Part shown: positions 1 to 8,434 of the stretch, in pieces
How positions within the stretch are numbered: the stretch's first letter is position 1
Layout of the letters: the number at the start of each line of letters is the position of its first letter
DNA from: Mediterranea massiliensis
GTDB taxonomy: Bacteria > Bacteroidota > Bacteroidia > Bacteroidales > Bacteroidaceae
DNA length: 64,000 bases
Reading direction: 5' to 3'
NCBI RefSeq assembly: GCF_900128475.1
Contig: NZ_LT635836.1
Span: 634,526 to 698,525 of the forward strand
Translations under genes and position numbers: made by a program
The notes under the pieces: generated by a model
Seen by the model: the letters and a program-made list of their open reading frames with translations, nothing else
What the model was told of the DNA's origin: nothing
Database searches by the model: none

Positions 1-344
1 TGATAACCCTGAAAGGCATTGACCCCAAAATGATTGCTAACAATCTGACCTCATCGGAACTCATTCATCCCGGCGAGATGATCAAGGACGAAATAGAATA
101 TCGAGGTCTGTCCCAACGGAAACTTGCTGCACAGATGGGTATCTCACCTACATTACTCAACGAGATACTGAACGGAAAACGTTCTGTTTCTACCGAATAT
201 GCGTTATTGTTTGAAGCAGCACTGGGCATTGACGCAGAGATTTGGATCAGACTACAGGCCGACTACGACATGCAAAAGGCCAAATCGAACAAGTCTTTTC
301 TGGAGAGACTGGCGAATGTCCGCAAACTTGCCGCCGCCCTCTGA
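1..344 (+). CDS. higA: HigA-family XRE antitoxin (start codon cut by window edge)
   Basis: Helix-turn-helix antitoxin of the HigA family, which binds its partner toxin and represses their shared promoter. An ATG lies at position 30, but the frame stays open upstream (I-T-L-K-G-I-D-P-K) to a codon whose last two bases are TG at positions 1-2. HigA relatives usually begin with a segment like this, so the true start probably lies one base outside the window. The motif HPGEMIKDEIEYRGLSQRKLA, then MGISPTLLNEILNGKR, is the classic HTH. The HigB toxin would be expected just upstream, outside the window. Family is clear; the toxin partner is inferred. Confidence 0.85.
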   Translation, partial: ITLKGIDPKMIANNLTSSELIHPGEMIKDEIEYRGLSQRKLAAQMGISPTLLNEILNGKRSVSTEYALLFEAALGIDAEIWIRLQADYDMQKAKSNKSFLERLANVRKLAAAL

Positions 345-371
345 GAGAGCGGCAGGCAGTCGGTGCGGAGA

Positions 372-827
372 CTATTCCCGGCTCATCAGCCGCTGCTCGG
401 CCATGCGCTCGTATTTGGTACCGGGACGGCCGTAGTTGGCATACGGATAAATGGAGATACCGCCACGAGGAGTGAACAGGCCTGTCACTTCGATGTACTT
501 GGGATTCATCAGGCGGATGAGATCCTTCATGATGATGTTCACACAGTCTTCGTGAAAAGCACCGTGATTACGGAAGCTGAAGAGGTAAAGCTTGAGACTC
601 TTGCTCTCTACCATCTTCACATCGGGAATGTAGGAGATGCGTATCTCGGCAAAGTCGGGCTGGCCGGTGATGGGGCACAGACTGGTGAACTCGGGGCAGT
701 TGAAACGCACCCAGTAATCGTTCTCGGGATGTTTGTTGTCGAAAGCTTCGAGTACTTCGGGAGCATAGTCTTGCTTATACTCGGTCTTGCGACCCAACAG
801 GGTCAGTTGGTCTTTCAGTTCTGTCAT
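372..827 (-). CDS. queF: NADPH-dependent preQ0 reductase QueF
   Basis: Reduces the nitrile of 7-cyano-7-deazaguanine (preQ0) to the amine preQ1 in queuosine synthesis. At 151 residues it is the short unimodular type. The segment [16 protein letters not shown] carries the active-site cysteine that forms the thioimide and the nearby catalytic aspartate; [21 protein letters not shown] matches the NADPH-binding and substrate-binding region. It is the last gene of a yhhQ-queC-queF run on the minus strand, starting only 12 bases after queC ends. It converges with the antitoxin gene across a short gap with no obvious terminator. Confidence 0.95.
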   Translation of the reverse strand: MTELKDQLTLLGRKTEYKQDYAPEVLEAFDNKHPENDYWVRFNCPEFTSLCPITGQPDFAEIRISYIPDVKMVESKSLKLYLFSFRNHGAFHEDCVNIIMKDLIRLMNPKYIEVTGLFTPRGGISIYPYANYGRPGTKYERMAEQRLMSRE

Positions 828-839
828 TGTTCGGATGGT

Positions 840-1526
840 TTAAATAGGTTTCTTTTTGAGGTACATGTTTTTGTTCGCCAGGTATTTTTCCAGCCCTTCG
901 CGGCGCAGCTTGCAGGCAGGACAGTGTCCGCACCCGTCACCGGGGATACCGTTGTAGCAGGTCAGCGTCTCGTGGCGAACCAGATCGAGTACACCCAGTT
1001 CGTCGGCCAGCGCCCAGGTCTCGGCCTTGTCAATCCACATCAATGGGGTGTGGATGACGAACTGCTCGTCCATAGCCAGGTTGAGCGTCACGTTGAGCGA
1101 CTTGATGAAGGCGTCGCGGCAGTCGGGATAACCGCTGAAGTCGGTTTGCGACACACCTGTCACCAGGTGGTTGATGCCCCGCTCGCGGGCATAGACGGCG
1201 GCAATGCTCAGAAAGAACAGGTTGCGGCCCGGCACAAAGGTATTCGGGAAGGAGTCGGCCGGCTTCACCTGGTCCATCACCATCGTCGTGTCGGTCAGCG
1301 AATTGTGGCCCAGCTTCCCGATGAACGACACATCCATGACATCGAAACCGACATCGGCCTTTGCGGCAATCTGTCGCGCCAGTTCCACTTCCTTCTGATG
1401 TTTCTGCCCGTAGAGGAAGCTCAGGGCAACTACTTTCTTGAATTCACGTTTGGCCCAGAAAAGGCAGGTGGTTGAGTCCTGTCCTCCGCTGAACACAACC
1501 AAAGCAGTATCACGGTTCATATACAA
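840..1526 (-). CDS. queC: 7-cyano-7-deazaguanine synthase QueC
   Basis: ATP-dependent conversion of 7-carboxy-7-deazaguanine and ammonia to preQ0. The N-terminal SGGQDST is the PP-loop of N-type ATP pyrophosphatases. Near the C terminus [17 protein letters not shown] gives the four-cysteine zinc site of QueC. Length (228 residues) is normal. The start at 1526 (MYMNRD) has an alternative at 1520 (MNRD), which would fit most QueC proteins equally well. It lies between yhhQ and queF, so the operon couples precursor uptake with two late steps of preQ1 formation; queD and queE are not in the window. Confidence 0.95.
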   Translation of the reverse strand: MYMNRDTALVVFSGGQDSTTCLFWAKREFKKVVALSFLYGQKHQKEVELARQIAAKADVGFDVMDVSFIGKLGHNSLTDTTMVMDQVKPADSFPNTFVPGRNLFFLSIAAVYARERGINHLVTGVSQTDFSGYPDCRDAFIKSLNVTLNLAMDEQFVIHTPLMWIDKAETWALADELGVLDLVRHETLTCYNGIPGDGCGHCPACKLRREGLEKYLANKNMYLKKKPI

Positions 1527-1594
1527 TAATTATTTTAGAATATATTCTTAAGAAAAACAGCCACGATCACGCAGATTTACCCAGATAGGAACAC

Positions 1595-2275
1595 TCAGAG
1601 TTCCTTCACCTTCCACACCTTGTAGGAGATGCCCTCGTCGTAGACATCGCTGCCGTCGATGCGCTTCACGGCCTTCACCACGCGGATGGTGACGGGCAGG
1701 ATGACCACCTCGTAGGCCGACTTCAGCAAAATCTGCAAGCCCATCATCACCACCAGCTCACGCCAGGCAATGACACCTCCGAAAGCCACGGGGAAAAAGA
1801 TGAGCGAATCGGCCGTCTCGCCCACAACGGTAGACCAAATGGCACGCACGGAGAAGTTCCGCCCGCGGCTGGCTATCTTCATGCGGCTCATCACATACGC
1901 ATTCAGAAAGGAACCGACCAGAAAAGCCATCAGACTGGCCGCCACGATGCGCGGCGCCATGCCGAAGACGAAGTTGAAGTGCTCCTCGCCCTCCCAAAAC
2001 GGAGCGGCAGGCAGCGACACGGCTATCAGTCCCAACGTGACGACGAAGAAGTTCATCACAAAGCCGCTCCAGATGATGAGCCTCGCCTTGCGGAAGCCCC
2101 AGACTTCGGCAATGCAGTCGTTGATGATGTAGGATATGGGAAAGACCAGCAATCCGGCAGTAACGGTGAGGCTGCCCAGCTGGATGACCTTGGTTTCGAG
2201 AAGATTGGCTGCGATGAGGCATACGTTGAACACAATGCCCATCAGCATAAAAGATACGGATACTTTTTGCTTCAT
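1595..2275 (-). CDS. yhhQ: queuosine precursor transporter, YhhQ/QPTR family
   Basis: Inner-membrane protein of 226 residues of the COG1738/VUT family, whose E. coli member YhhQ takes up preQ0 and preQ1. Several hydrophobic segments alternate with short loops; the conserved FPISYIINDCIAEVWGFRKAR and VGETADSLIFFPVAF blocks carry the polar residues characteristic of this family. It is the first gene of the operon with queC and queF, which strengthens the functional call. A leader of about 65 bases with a possible preQ1-type fold precedes it (separate entry). Confidence 0.9.
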   Translation of the reverse strand: MKQKVSVSFMLMGIVFNVCLIAANLLETKVIQLGSLTVTAGLLVFPISYIINDCIAEVWGFRKARLIIWSGFVMNFFVVTLGLIAVSLPAAPFWEGEEHFNFVFGMAPRIVAASLMAFLVGSFLNAYVMSRMKIASRGRNFSVRAIWSTVVGETADSLIFFPVAFGGVIAWRELVVMMGLQILLKSAYEVVILPVTIRVVKAVKRIDGSDVYDEGISYKVWKVKEL

Positions 2276-2355
2276 ACTCCTGTTTTTTACGTGGTTGTCC
2301 TAGAATACACGGCCGCCTCAGGCGGCATTTCCTTTTGAAATCGGGTGCAAAGATA
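2276..2355 (-). promoter_or_regulatory. promoter and possible preQ1-type leader of the yhhQ-queC-queF operon
   Basis: On the minus strand TATCTTTG (2348-2355) matches the Bacteroidetes -7 element TAnnTTTG. The transcribed leader starts with a perfect GCCGCC-TCA-GGCGGC hairpin (2312-2326). It then has CGTG...CACG arms around a loop with TTCTAG and ACAACC, followed directly by TAAAAAACAGGAG and the ATG. That order (short stem, pyrimidine-rich loop, A-rich tail running into the ribosome site) resembles the preQ1-I riboswitch, but the tail does not keep the usual CUA/UAG pseudoknot. The promoter is well supported; the riboswitch is a hypothesis. Confidence 0.35.
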
Positions 2356-2390
2356 GACTTTTCCAAGCAAACAGACAACAGGCGGAAGCA

Positions 2391-2419
2391 GAAAAAAGAC
2401 TGCCGACAAGCGTCGGCAG
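2391..2419 (-). terminator. rho-independent terminator of the FadL-like gene
   Basis: On the minus strand an 8 bp perfect stem CTGCCGAC/GTCGGCAG with a 4-base loop (2400-2419) is followed by TCTTTTTTC. It lies about 35 bases past the stop of the FadL-like gene and just before the promoter of the next operon on the same strand. Confidence 0.85.
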
Positions 2420-2455
2420 CCTCTCTGAGTAAATACAAAAAAGGGGAAAAGAATG

Positions 2456-3910
2456 TCAGAACTTATAGTCGATGCCCACGCCGAAGACCTTGTTCGTGCG
2501 GGTGAACACGTCGGTACCGGCCAGCTTGGGCAGCTGGGAAGCCACGGACTCGGGCAGGCCGATGTTCTGCAGCTTCTGAGCCATGTTGTTGTAGTCGCTG
2601 CTGTTGCGGGTATAGTCTTCGTAGTTGGTCCAGAAGTAGGCGATGTTGAGGTTCAAGTTCTTGGCCAGCTTGATGCCCGCGCCGAAGCCGAACGACCAGG
2701 AACTGGTGACGAAGCTGATGTCTTCCATGTAGTCGTCCGTCAGGCCATACTTGGTGCGCTGCATGCCGCCGCTAATCTGTATGCGCTTGTGCACGTCCCA
2801 CTCGATGCCGGCCAGGTATTCGTTTGTGCCGGAGGAGAGCAGCTTCTGTTTGTCGTCGGCCATGTCGGCCTGCTTGTCGAAGAAGTGGTGGTAGCCCACG
2901 GAAGCACGGAGCGTGGGCAGCAGGTCGTAGGACACGCCGACGGTCAGCAGGCCGGGGATGTCGTTCGGCGTGTTGATGCCGTGGTCGTAGGCAGGGAAGC
3001 CGGTAGTGTTGATGCGCGTGTCGTTCTCCACATTCAGGTTGGTGTTGAACTCATACTTCACGCCGACGTTCAGTTTGTTGTAATTGAAGTCGAGGCCGAT
3101 GATGGGCGTCAGTCCCCAACCCTTCTGGTCGCAGTCCAGCTCCTTGTCGGCGGTCGCGTCGGCCAGCTTGGCGAGCAGGGCTTTCTGGGACTCGTCGGAC
3201 ACCATGCCTGCCATGGCCTTGAAGGCATCCGAAGCCGGCACCATATTCTCCGTACCCGGCATATTGATCTGGATGTCGCGCAGGTAGCCTGTATAGTTGT
3301 TGCTCACGTAGTTCATGCGTCCGCCCACGAAAGCCGAGAAGTGCTCGTTGATTTTGTAGGTGACGCCCAGCTGCACGCCGTAGAAGAACTGGCTGCCCTC
3401 CATGTAGCTGTCCACGTTGTAGCGGTTGATACCCAGGCTCTGACCAAAGACGGGGAGCATGGAGATGATGGACTCGAACGAGGCCAGACCGCTGTTGAAC
3501 GTCGCCTTACCGCCACCGCCCGTCACGGCAAAGCTGCCCGAGAACACCCAGTCGCCGTTCTTGTAGGCCGCCTGGAAGCTGGGGATGACGGGAGCCGAAG
3601 CCTCGCCCTTGAACAGCTTGGTGGCATTGCCGCCATTCTGCACGCCGTAGGCAAAGGGCGCGAAGGTGGACGTTATCTGACGCGTCTGATAGGCGCTCTG
3701 GATGTTCAGTGACAGATGCAGACCGTCGCCGCCCTCGATGAAGGCCAGTCCGGCGGGATTGGAGTAGACGGCGTCGATGCGGGTCGAAGCGTCGCGCGCC
3801 AGCATGCGCAGAAACAAAACATTCTGATTGGTGTTAGTCAGGAAACCTCCTGCGAAAGTTGGGATAGAAACCATCAGCAGCGCTGTGCTGATGAACAAGT
3901 TTTTTCTCAT
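2456..3910 (-). CDS. outer-membrane transport protein, OMPP1/FadL/TodX family
   Basis: A 484-residue outer-membrane beta-barrel of the FadL family, which lets hydrophobic molecules such as long-chain fatty acids cross the outer membrane. It begins with a signal peptide ending near TFAGGFLTN. The mature start GGFLTNTNQNVLFLRMLARDAS followed by VYSNPAGLAFI is the hallmark N-terminal hatch motif (NPA box) of this family. Alternating aromatic beta-strand segments fill the rest and the protein ends in an aromatic strand (IDYKF). It is a single-gene unit with its own promoter and terminator. The substrate cannot be read from sequence. Confidence 0.88.
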   Translation of the reverse strand: MRKNLFISTALLMVSIPTFAGGFLTNTNQNVLFLRMLARDASTRIDAVYSNPAGLAFIEGGDGLHLSLNIQSAYQTRQITSTFAPFAYGVQNGGNATKLFKGEASAPVIPSFQAAYKNGDWVFSGSFAVTGGGGKATFNSGLASFESIISMLPVFGQSLGINRYNVDSYMEGSQFFYGVQLGVTYKINEHFSAFVGGRMNYVSNNYTGYLRDIQINMPGTENMVPASDAFKAMAGMVSDESQKALLAKLADATADKELDCDQKGWGLTPIIGLDFNYNKLNVGVKYEFNTNLNVENDTRINTTGFPAYDHGINTPNDIPGLLTVGVSYDLLPTLRASVGYHHFFDKQADMADDKQKLLSSGTNEYLAGIEWDVHKRIQISGGMQRTKYGLTDDYMEDISFVTSSWSFGFGAGIKLAKNLNLNIAYFWTNYEDYTRNSSDYNNMAQKLQNIGLPESVASQLPKLAGTDVFTRTNKVFGVGIDYKF

Positions 3911-3938
3911 CTCTTCGTTTTTTTATTGATTTCGGGCG

Positions 3939-3946
3939 CAAAGGTA
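3939..3946 (-). promoter_or_regulatory. -7 promoter element of the FadL-like gene
   Basis: TACCTTTG on the minus strand fits TAnnTTTG and lies about 30 bases before the start codon at 3910. No clean -33 TTTG at the usual distance is visible. Confidence 0.6.
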
Positions 3947-3981
3947 CAATAAAATTGCACACCGGCAATAGCTTTGTGCAA

Positions 3982-4450
3982 ATTTCCAGCGGAAACGCCT
4001 CCCGATAATTGAAAAACAAAACTGTTTCCGATGAAACAAACAGAAAGACGGAAACGTTCATTTTCCCCTCTGAAACCACTTACAGGCAGCCTTGACATTC
4101 TGTCAAGAAGTGACACTTTGCTTTTCCTATCGCCTGAGAATCGCTTCTTTCGGCCCAAAGGACGAGCCGGTCCGAAAGAACGAAGCAGGAAGCACGTTAT
4201 CATCTGATGCACAATCGGATAGCAAAATCCTTACATTTGAAATAGAAGGGGAAAGAGTGAAAAAACGAGGTCGCGAAGCGGAAGCGATAGCTTTTCCAGC
4301 CGAAACCCACCCTTTTCCCACACGAAACACACGACTTAACGAGAGAAAACAGTGCTTTTCCCCGCAGGAAACATACGATTTGACGAGGGAAAAGCAGCGG
4401 TTTGCCCTGCCCAAAGCGGCTTTCCGACGGGTTTTGAGCGGCTGTTTTCC
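3982..4450. repeat. degenerate short-period palindromic repeats in the FadL/ldhA gap
   Basis: The 716-base divergent gap shows no credible gene. It holds many short units of the form TTTCC...GGAAA or TTTTC...GAAA, for example TTTCCAGCGGAAA at 3982-3994. From about 4290 to 4450 they recur at roughly 20-23 base steps. A perfect hairpin CTTGACA-TTC-TGTCAAG lies at 4091-4107. Several frames stay open here only because of the base composition; the predicted peptides resemble nothing I know. Confidence 0.5.
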
Positions 4451-4626
4451 CCTTTTTCCGCTCTATCCGGCCGTTTTCGTCCGAAGCCGCTGTCAGCCAA
4501 AACGGCCGATTGCTATCTTTTTGTCATTCATCCGCGTCCAATCGTTCTTCTGCAAACATTTTCGGTACAAGGTTTGTTATTGTATAACAAAGAACAGAAA
4601 TCAACCCAACTAAAACTCAATGAACC

Positions 4627-5628
4627 ATGGCAACAACCATCGCATTCTTCGGTTCGAAGCCCTATGACGAGGCTTCCTTCAACGAAAAGAACCAGGATTT
4701 CGGCTTCGAACTCCGCTTCTACAAGGGACACTTGAACAAGAACAACGTCATACTGACGCAAGGCGTGGACGTGGTGTGCATCTTCGTGAACGACACGGCC
4801 AACGCCGAAGTCCTCCACCTCATGGCCCGGAACGGCGTCAAGCTGCTGGCCCTGCGCTGCGCGGGCTACAACAACGTCGACCTCAAGGCCGCCGCCGAGT
4901 GTGGCATCACCGTGGTGCGCGTACCCGCCTACTCGCCCTACGCCGTGGCCGAATATACCGTAGCCCTGATGCTCTCGCTCAACCGCAAGATACACCGTGC
5001 CGCATGGCGCACACGCGAGGGCAACTTCTCCCTGCACGGCCTGCTGGGCTTCGACATGCACGGCAAGACGGCCGGCATCATCGGCACGGGCAAGATTGCC
5101 AAGAAGCTCATCAGCATCCTGCGCGGCTTCGGCATGAACATCCTGGCCTACGACCTCTATCCCGACTACAACTTCGCCCGCGAGAACCAGGTGGTCTACA
5201 CCACGCTCGACGAGCTCTACCACAGCTCGGACATCATCTCCCTGCACTGCCCGCTGACGGAGCAAACGAAGTACCTCATCAACGACTACTCCATCAGCAA
5301 GATGAAGGACGGCGTGATGATCATCAACACCGGCCGCGGACAGCTGATCCACACCAACGCCCTCATCGAAGGGCTGAAGAACAAGAAGATAGGCTCGGCC
5401 GGACTGGACGTCTACGAGGAAGAGAGCCAGTACTTCTACGAAGACCGCTCGGACAAGATCATCGACGACGACACGCTGGCCCGTCTGCTGTCGTTCAACA
5501 ACGTCATCGTCACCTCCCACCAGGCCTACTTCACGCAGGAGGCGCTGAGCAACATCGCCACCACCACCCTGCAGAACGTCAGGGACTTCACGCAGGGCAA
5601 GGCGCTGGAAAACGAGGTGAAGCTCTGA
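4627..5628 (+). CDS. ldhA: D-lactate dehydrogenase, 2-hydroxyacid dehydrogenase family
   Basis: Cytoplasmic NAD-dependent reduction of pyruvate to D-lactate, a fermentation end step. At 333 residues it has the usual length. The Rossmann motif GIIGTGKIAKKL lies near residue 155. The catalytic triad of the family is present: Arg in INTGRGQLI, Glu in AGLDVYEEE and His in TSHQAYFT. ALRCAGYNNVDL and VPAYSPYAVAEY are close to bacterial D-LDH signatures. The start at 4627 follows another ATG at 4620 that is out of frame. It is followed by a strong hairpin, so it is probably transcribed alone. Confidence 0.93.
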   Translation: MATTIAFFGSKPYDEASFNEKNQDFGFELRFYKGHLNKNNVILTQGVDVVCIFVNDTANAEVLHLMARNGVKLLALRCAGYNNVDLKAAAECGITVVRVPAYSPYAVAEYTVALMLSLNRKIHRAAWRTREGNFSLHGLLGFDMHGKTAGIIGTGKIAKKLISILRGFGMNILAYDLYPDYNFARENQVVYTTLDELYHSSDIISLHCPLTEQTKYLINDYSISKMKDGVMIINTGRGQLIHTNALIEGLKNKKIGSAGLDVYEEESQYFYEDRSDKIIDDDTLARLLSFNNVIVTSHQAYFTQEALSNIATTTLQNVRDFTQGKALENEVKL

Positions 5629-5672
5629 GGCGTACGGCAGTGAAGGCGTATCCAGACAAAAGTATCTGAAAA

Positions 5673-5700
5673 ACTCTCCTCCTTCCGGAAGGAGGAGAGT
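5673..5700. terminator. 28-base perfect palindrome, likely terminator after ldhA
   Basis: Two exactly complementary 14-base arms (ACTCTCCTCCTTCC and its complement) meet without a spacer. On the plus strand only a short TTAACA follows; on the minus strand the hairpin is followed by TTTTTCAG. It lies 45 bases after the ldhA stop, so termination of ldhA is the simplest role, although the T-tract is on the other side. Confidence 0.6.
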
Positions 5701-5831
5701 TAACATAGCCCCTCTTATCCGATACAGCTTTGCCTCTTCCCATGCTTTCAAAAAAATCAATAAAATATACGACCCGCAGCGGAGTTTCGCCCACTTTTTC
5801 GTAATATTGCAATCGCAACGAAGAAGAAAGC

Positions 5832-6554
5832 ATGAAACTGGACTACATATACCACAGCGGCTTCGCCATTGAAGCAGACGAAGTGACCGTCCTCATCGAC
5901 TATTGGAAAGACTCGTCGGACGAGCCGGGGCAAGGCTTGGTCCGCGATCATCTGTTGGGACGGCCGGGCGCACTCTACGTCCTCTCCTCCCATTTCCACC
6001 CGGACCACTTCAACCCCGAAGTGCTCCGCTGGCGCGACCAGCGGCCTGACATCCGTTACATCTTCTCCAAAGACATTCTGAAGCACCGCCGCGCCTCGGC
6101 CGACGATGCCTTCTATATAAATAAAGGTGGTATCTACGAAGACGACCGCCTCCGCATCCAGGCCTTCGGCTCTACCGACGTGGGAGTGTCCTTCCTCCTC
6201 GACCTGCAGGGCATCCGCCTCTTCCATGCCGGCGACCTCAACAACTGGCACTGGAGCGAAGAGTCCACCCCGCAGGAAATCCGCAAGGCCGAAGGCGACT
6301 TTCTGGCCGAAGTCCGCGACCTGCAGCAAGTCGCCCCTGCCGTCGACGTCGCCCTCTTCCCCGTAGACCGCCGGATGGGTCGTGACTACATGCGCGGCCC
6401 CCTGCAGTTCGTCGAACGGATCAAGACCCGCATCTTTGTCCCCATGCACTTCAGCGAAGACTACGAAGGCGGCAACGCCTTCCGTGCCCAGGCCGAAGCC
6501 AACGGCTGCCGCTTCCTCGCCATCGACCGGCGGGGCCAACGTTTTGACATCTAA
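5832..6554 (+). CDS. MBL-fold metallo-hydrolase
   Basis: A 240-residue protein of the metallo-beta-lactamase fold, related to UlaG-like or YtnP-like hydrolases. The metal motif SSHFHPDHF (HxHxDH) lies near residue 57, HAGDLNNWHW supplies the next metal ligand, and PMHFSEDY near the C terminus a late histidine. The substrate is unknown; family members cleave phosphodiesters, lactones or thioesters. A TAATATTG sequence about 25 bases before the start could be its -7 element. No signal peptide, so it is likely cytoplasmic. Confidence 0.8.
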   Translation: MKLDYIYHSGFAIEADEVTVLIDYWKDSSDEPGQGLVRDHLLGRPGALYVLSSHFHPDHFNPEVLRWRDQRPDIRYIFSKDILKHRRASADDAFYINKGGIYEDDRLRIQAFGSTDVGVSFLLDLQGIRLFHAGDLNNWHWSEESTPQEIRKAEGDFLAEVRDLQQVAPAVDVALFPVDRRMGRDYMRGPLQFVERIKTRIFVPMHFSEDYEGGNAFRAQAEANGCRFLAIDRRGQRFDI

Positions 6555-6564
6555 CTAAAAATAT

Positions 6565-7701
6565 ATGTACACAATGAAAAGAATGACACAAATCCTGTTC
6601 GTACTCTTCTGCCTGTGCCTGCCCGCCGTGCTCCAGGCCCAGAAGCGCGACGACAGCAAGTATCTGGCCGGAGCCGTTCCCGAAGAAGACGGCAAAGTGG
6701 TCTTCAGCAAGGAATTCAGCATCCCCGGCATGTCGCAGGACGAAATCTTCGAACGCATGAAGAAGTGGATGGAGCTCCGCCTGAAGAAGAATCAGAACGA
6801 AACCAGCCGCGTCGTCTATACCAACAAGGAAAAGGGGCAGATAGTCGGCATGGGCGAAGAGTGGATTGTATTCGCCTCCAGTGCCCTCTCGCTGGACCGT
6901 ACCCGCATCACCTACCAGCTCAGCGCCTTCTGCCAGCCCGAGAAGTGCGAGTTCCGCATCGAAAAGATACGCTACACCTACCGCGAAGGCCGCGACCAGG
7001 AAAAATATGTAGCCGAGGAATGGATTACCGACCAATATGCCCTGAACAAAAGCCAGACCAAGCTGGTATTGGGACTGGCCAAATGGCGCAGAAAGACGGT
7101 AGACTTTGCCGACGCCCTCTGCACGGAAGTGACCGAAGCCCTGAGTGCCGCCAGCATCGACCAGATTACGGTGAAGAGCGACAACGAGGATGACGGCAAG
7201 GACGAAGAAAAGACAGAAAGCAAAGCCATCGTCAACGCCGGCCCGACGGTCATCGAAGCCAAGAAGCAGGTCGTAGAAGTTCCGGCTGAAGCTCCTGCCA
7301 CTGCGGCCGAAGTACAGCAGCAGCCTGCCGCCCCGGCTCCCCAGCAGACGGCCTACAAGGAAGTGGCCCCCGACCAGGTGCCCGCCGACGCCATCCAGAT
7401 TGGAGCCGGCAAACTGGTGATTGTCATCGGTACCGACGCCTTCAACCAGACCATGATGACCGCCAACGCCGGAGGCTCGCTGGGCCAGATGTCGGGCAAG
7501 GCTGTCATCTACACCTTCCTCTCACCCGACCAGGCTCACGAGCTGCTCGACCGGGCCGAGACCTACACCGTTCGCTTCTACCCCAACAGACAGCAGGAAC
7601 CCACCGTCGTACTGGAATGCAAGAAACTGCCCTCGCAGGAACCGCTGGAAGGCCAGCCCCGCATGTACATCGGCGAAATCGTGAAGGCACAGATAAAATA
7701 A
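6565..7701 (+). CDS. DUF4468 domain-containing secreted protein
   Basis: A 378-residue exported protein with a signal peptide (ILFVLFCLCLPAVLQAQ). The N-terminal mature half matches the DUF4468 type (TBP-like fold) common in Bacteroidales. The middle, roughly residues 230-280, is a low-complexity linker rich in Ala, Pro, Gln and Glu, and a second small domain follows to the C terminus. No catalytic motif is visible and the function is unknown. Starts at 6565, 6574 and 6583 are all possible; 6574 (MKRMTQ) gives the most typical signal peptide. Confidence 0.75.
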   Translation: MYTMKRMTQILFVLFCLCLPAVLQAQKRDDSKYLAGAVPEEDGKVVFSKEFSIPGMSQDEIFERMKKWMELRLKKNQNETSRVVYTNKEKGQIVGMGEEWIVFASSALSLDRTRITYQLSAFCQPEKCEFRIEKIRYTYREGRDQEKYVAEEWITDQYALNKSQTKLVLGLAKWRRKTVDFADALCTEVTEALSAASIDQITVKSDNEDDGKDEEKTESKAIVNAGPTVIEAKKQVVEVPAEAPATAAEVQQQPAAPAPQQTAYKEVAPDQVPADAIQIGAGKLVIVIGTDAFNQTMMTANAGGSLGQMSGKAVIYTFLSPDQAHELLDRAETYTVRFYPNRQQEPTVVLECKKLPSQEPLEGQPRMYIGEIVKAQIK

Positions 7702-7721
7702 ACCCAAGAGAGATATGAAGC

Positions 7722-7803
7722 ACCACAGATTACACAGATTCCCACAGATGATAAATTAATGAACAAGTAAAAACAATCTGTGACAATCCGGGTAATCTGT
7801 GGT
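7722..7803. repeat. imperfect inverted repeat of CACAGATT type
   Basis: ACCACAGATTAC (7722-7733) is exactly complementary to GTAATCTGTGGT (7792-7803), and the pairing continues inwards with interruptions to about 28 bases. The arms are themselves built of CACAGATT repeats. It lies between the DUF4468 gene and the VOC gene and could end transcription or be a dispersed extragenic repeat. Confidence 0.6.
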
Positions 7804-7839
7804 TCCATATACCCTACAAGCACTTATTCAAAACCAATT

Positions 7840-8217
7840 ATGGAAATCAAAAGCAAATTCGACCATTTCAACATCAACGTCACCAATCTCGAACGCAGCA
7901 TCACGTTCTACGAAAAAGCCCTGGGGCTGAAGGAAGACCACCGCAAGGAAGCTGCCGACGGCTCGTTCACCCTCGTCTACCTGACCGACGGATGCAGCCC
8001 CTTCCTGCTGGAGCTCACCTGTCTGAAAGACCATACCCAGCCCTACGAACTGGGCGAGAACGAAAGCCACCTGTGCTTCCGCGTCAGCGGCGACTACGAC
8101 GCCATCCGCCAATACCACAAGGAGAACGGCTGGGTGTGCTTCGAGAACACCGCCATGGGCCTCTACTTCATCAACGACCCGGACGACTACTGGATAGAAA
8201 TCCTCCCCGCCCGATAA
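7840..8217 (+). CDS. VOC-family (glyoxalase I-like) protein
   Basis: A 125-residue single-domain vicinal oxygen chelate protein. FDHFNINVTNLERSITFYEKALG is the typical first beta-alpha-beta unit; a metal-ligand His lies in this segment, Glu in FLLELT, His in ESHLCFRV and Glu in DDYWIEILP. Family members include lactoylglutathione lyase and many isomerases; the substrate here is unknown. The start at 7840 (MEIKSK) was chosen over an upstream frame opening at 7780 because the upstream residues come from the inverted repeat and do not belong to the domain. It leads a likely operon with the next two genes. Confidence 0.85.
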   Translation: MEIKSKFDHFNINVTNLERSITFYEKALGLKEDHRKEAADGSFTLVYLTDGCSPFLLELTCLKDHTQPYELGENESHLCFRVSGDYDAIRQYHKENGWVCFENTAMGLYFINDPDDYWIEILPAR

Positions 8218-8248
8218 CTTTATTTTTCACCTCCAAACATCCAGACCT

Positions 8249-8434
8249 ATGAGCATAGAAGACGCCATGATGGGCGGCATCGTTTTCAAAGGCAAGAAAG
8301 AAAAGCCGAAAGGCGAAGCCAAAGTGAAGACCAAAGCCAAGAAGAAAACCTACATCACCGGCCTCCACAACTCGGGAGCCGCCAAGATGAAAGCTGAAAT
8401 CCGCCGCAAGCGGGCCAACCGACATAAGAAATGA
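8249..8434 (+). CDS. small lysine-rich protein of unknown function
   Basis: A 61-residue, very basic protein: roughly a third of the residues are Lys or Arg, with a central run of KGKKEKPKGEAKVKTKAKKK and a C-terminal RRKRANRHKK. No domain recognised. Its stop overlaps the start of the methyltransferase gene (ATGA, 8431-8434) and it follows the VOC gene by 31 bases, so it appears translated as part of an operon. The basic tail suggests nucleic-acid or ribosome contact, which is inference. Coupling to the neighbour makes a real gene likely. Confidence 0.65.
   Translation: MSIEDAMMGGIVFKGKKEKPKGEAKVKTKAKKKTYITGLHNSGAAKMKAEIRRKRANRHKK

Noticed and set aside
2453..3712. A 419-codon frame antisense to the FadL-like gene
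   Set aside because: Shadow frame rich in Val, His, Gly and Gln as typical for antisense of this codon use; the minus-strand protein has a signal peptide and family motif.
4092..4613. A 173-codon frame in the FadL-ldhA gap
   Set aside because: It runs through the degenerate repeat field, has no known domain, no promoter or ribosome site, and overlapping frames on both strands are also open.
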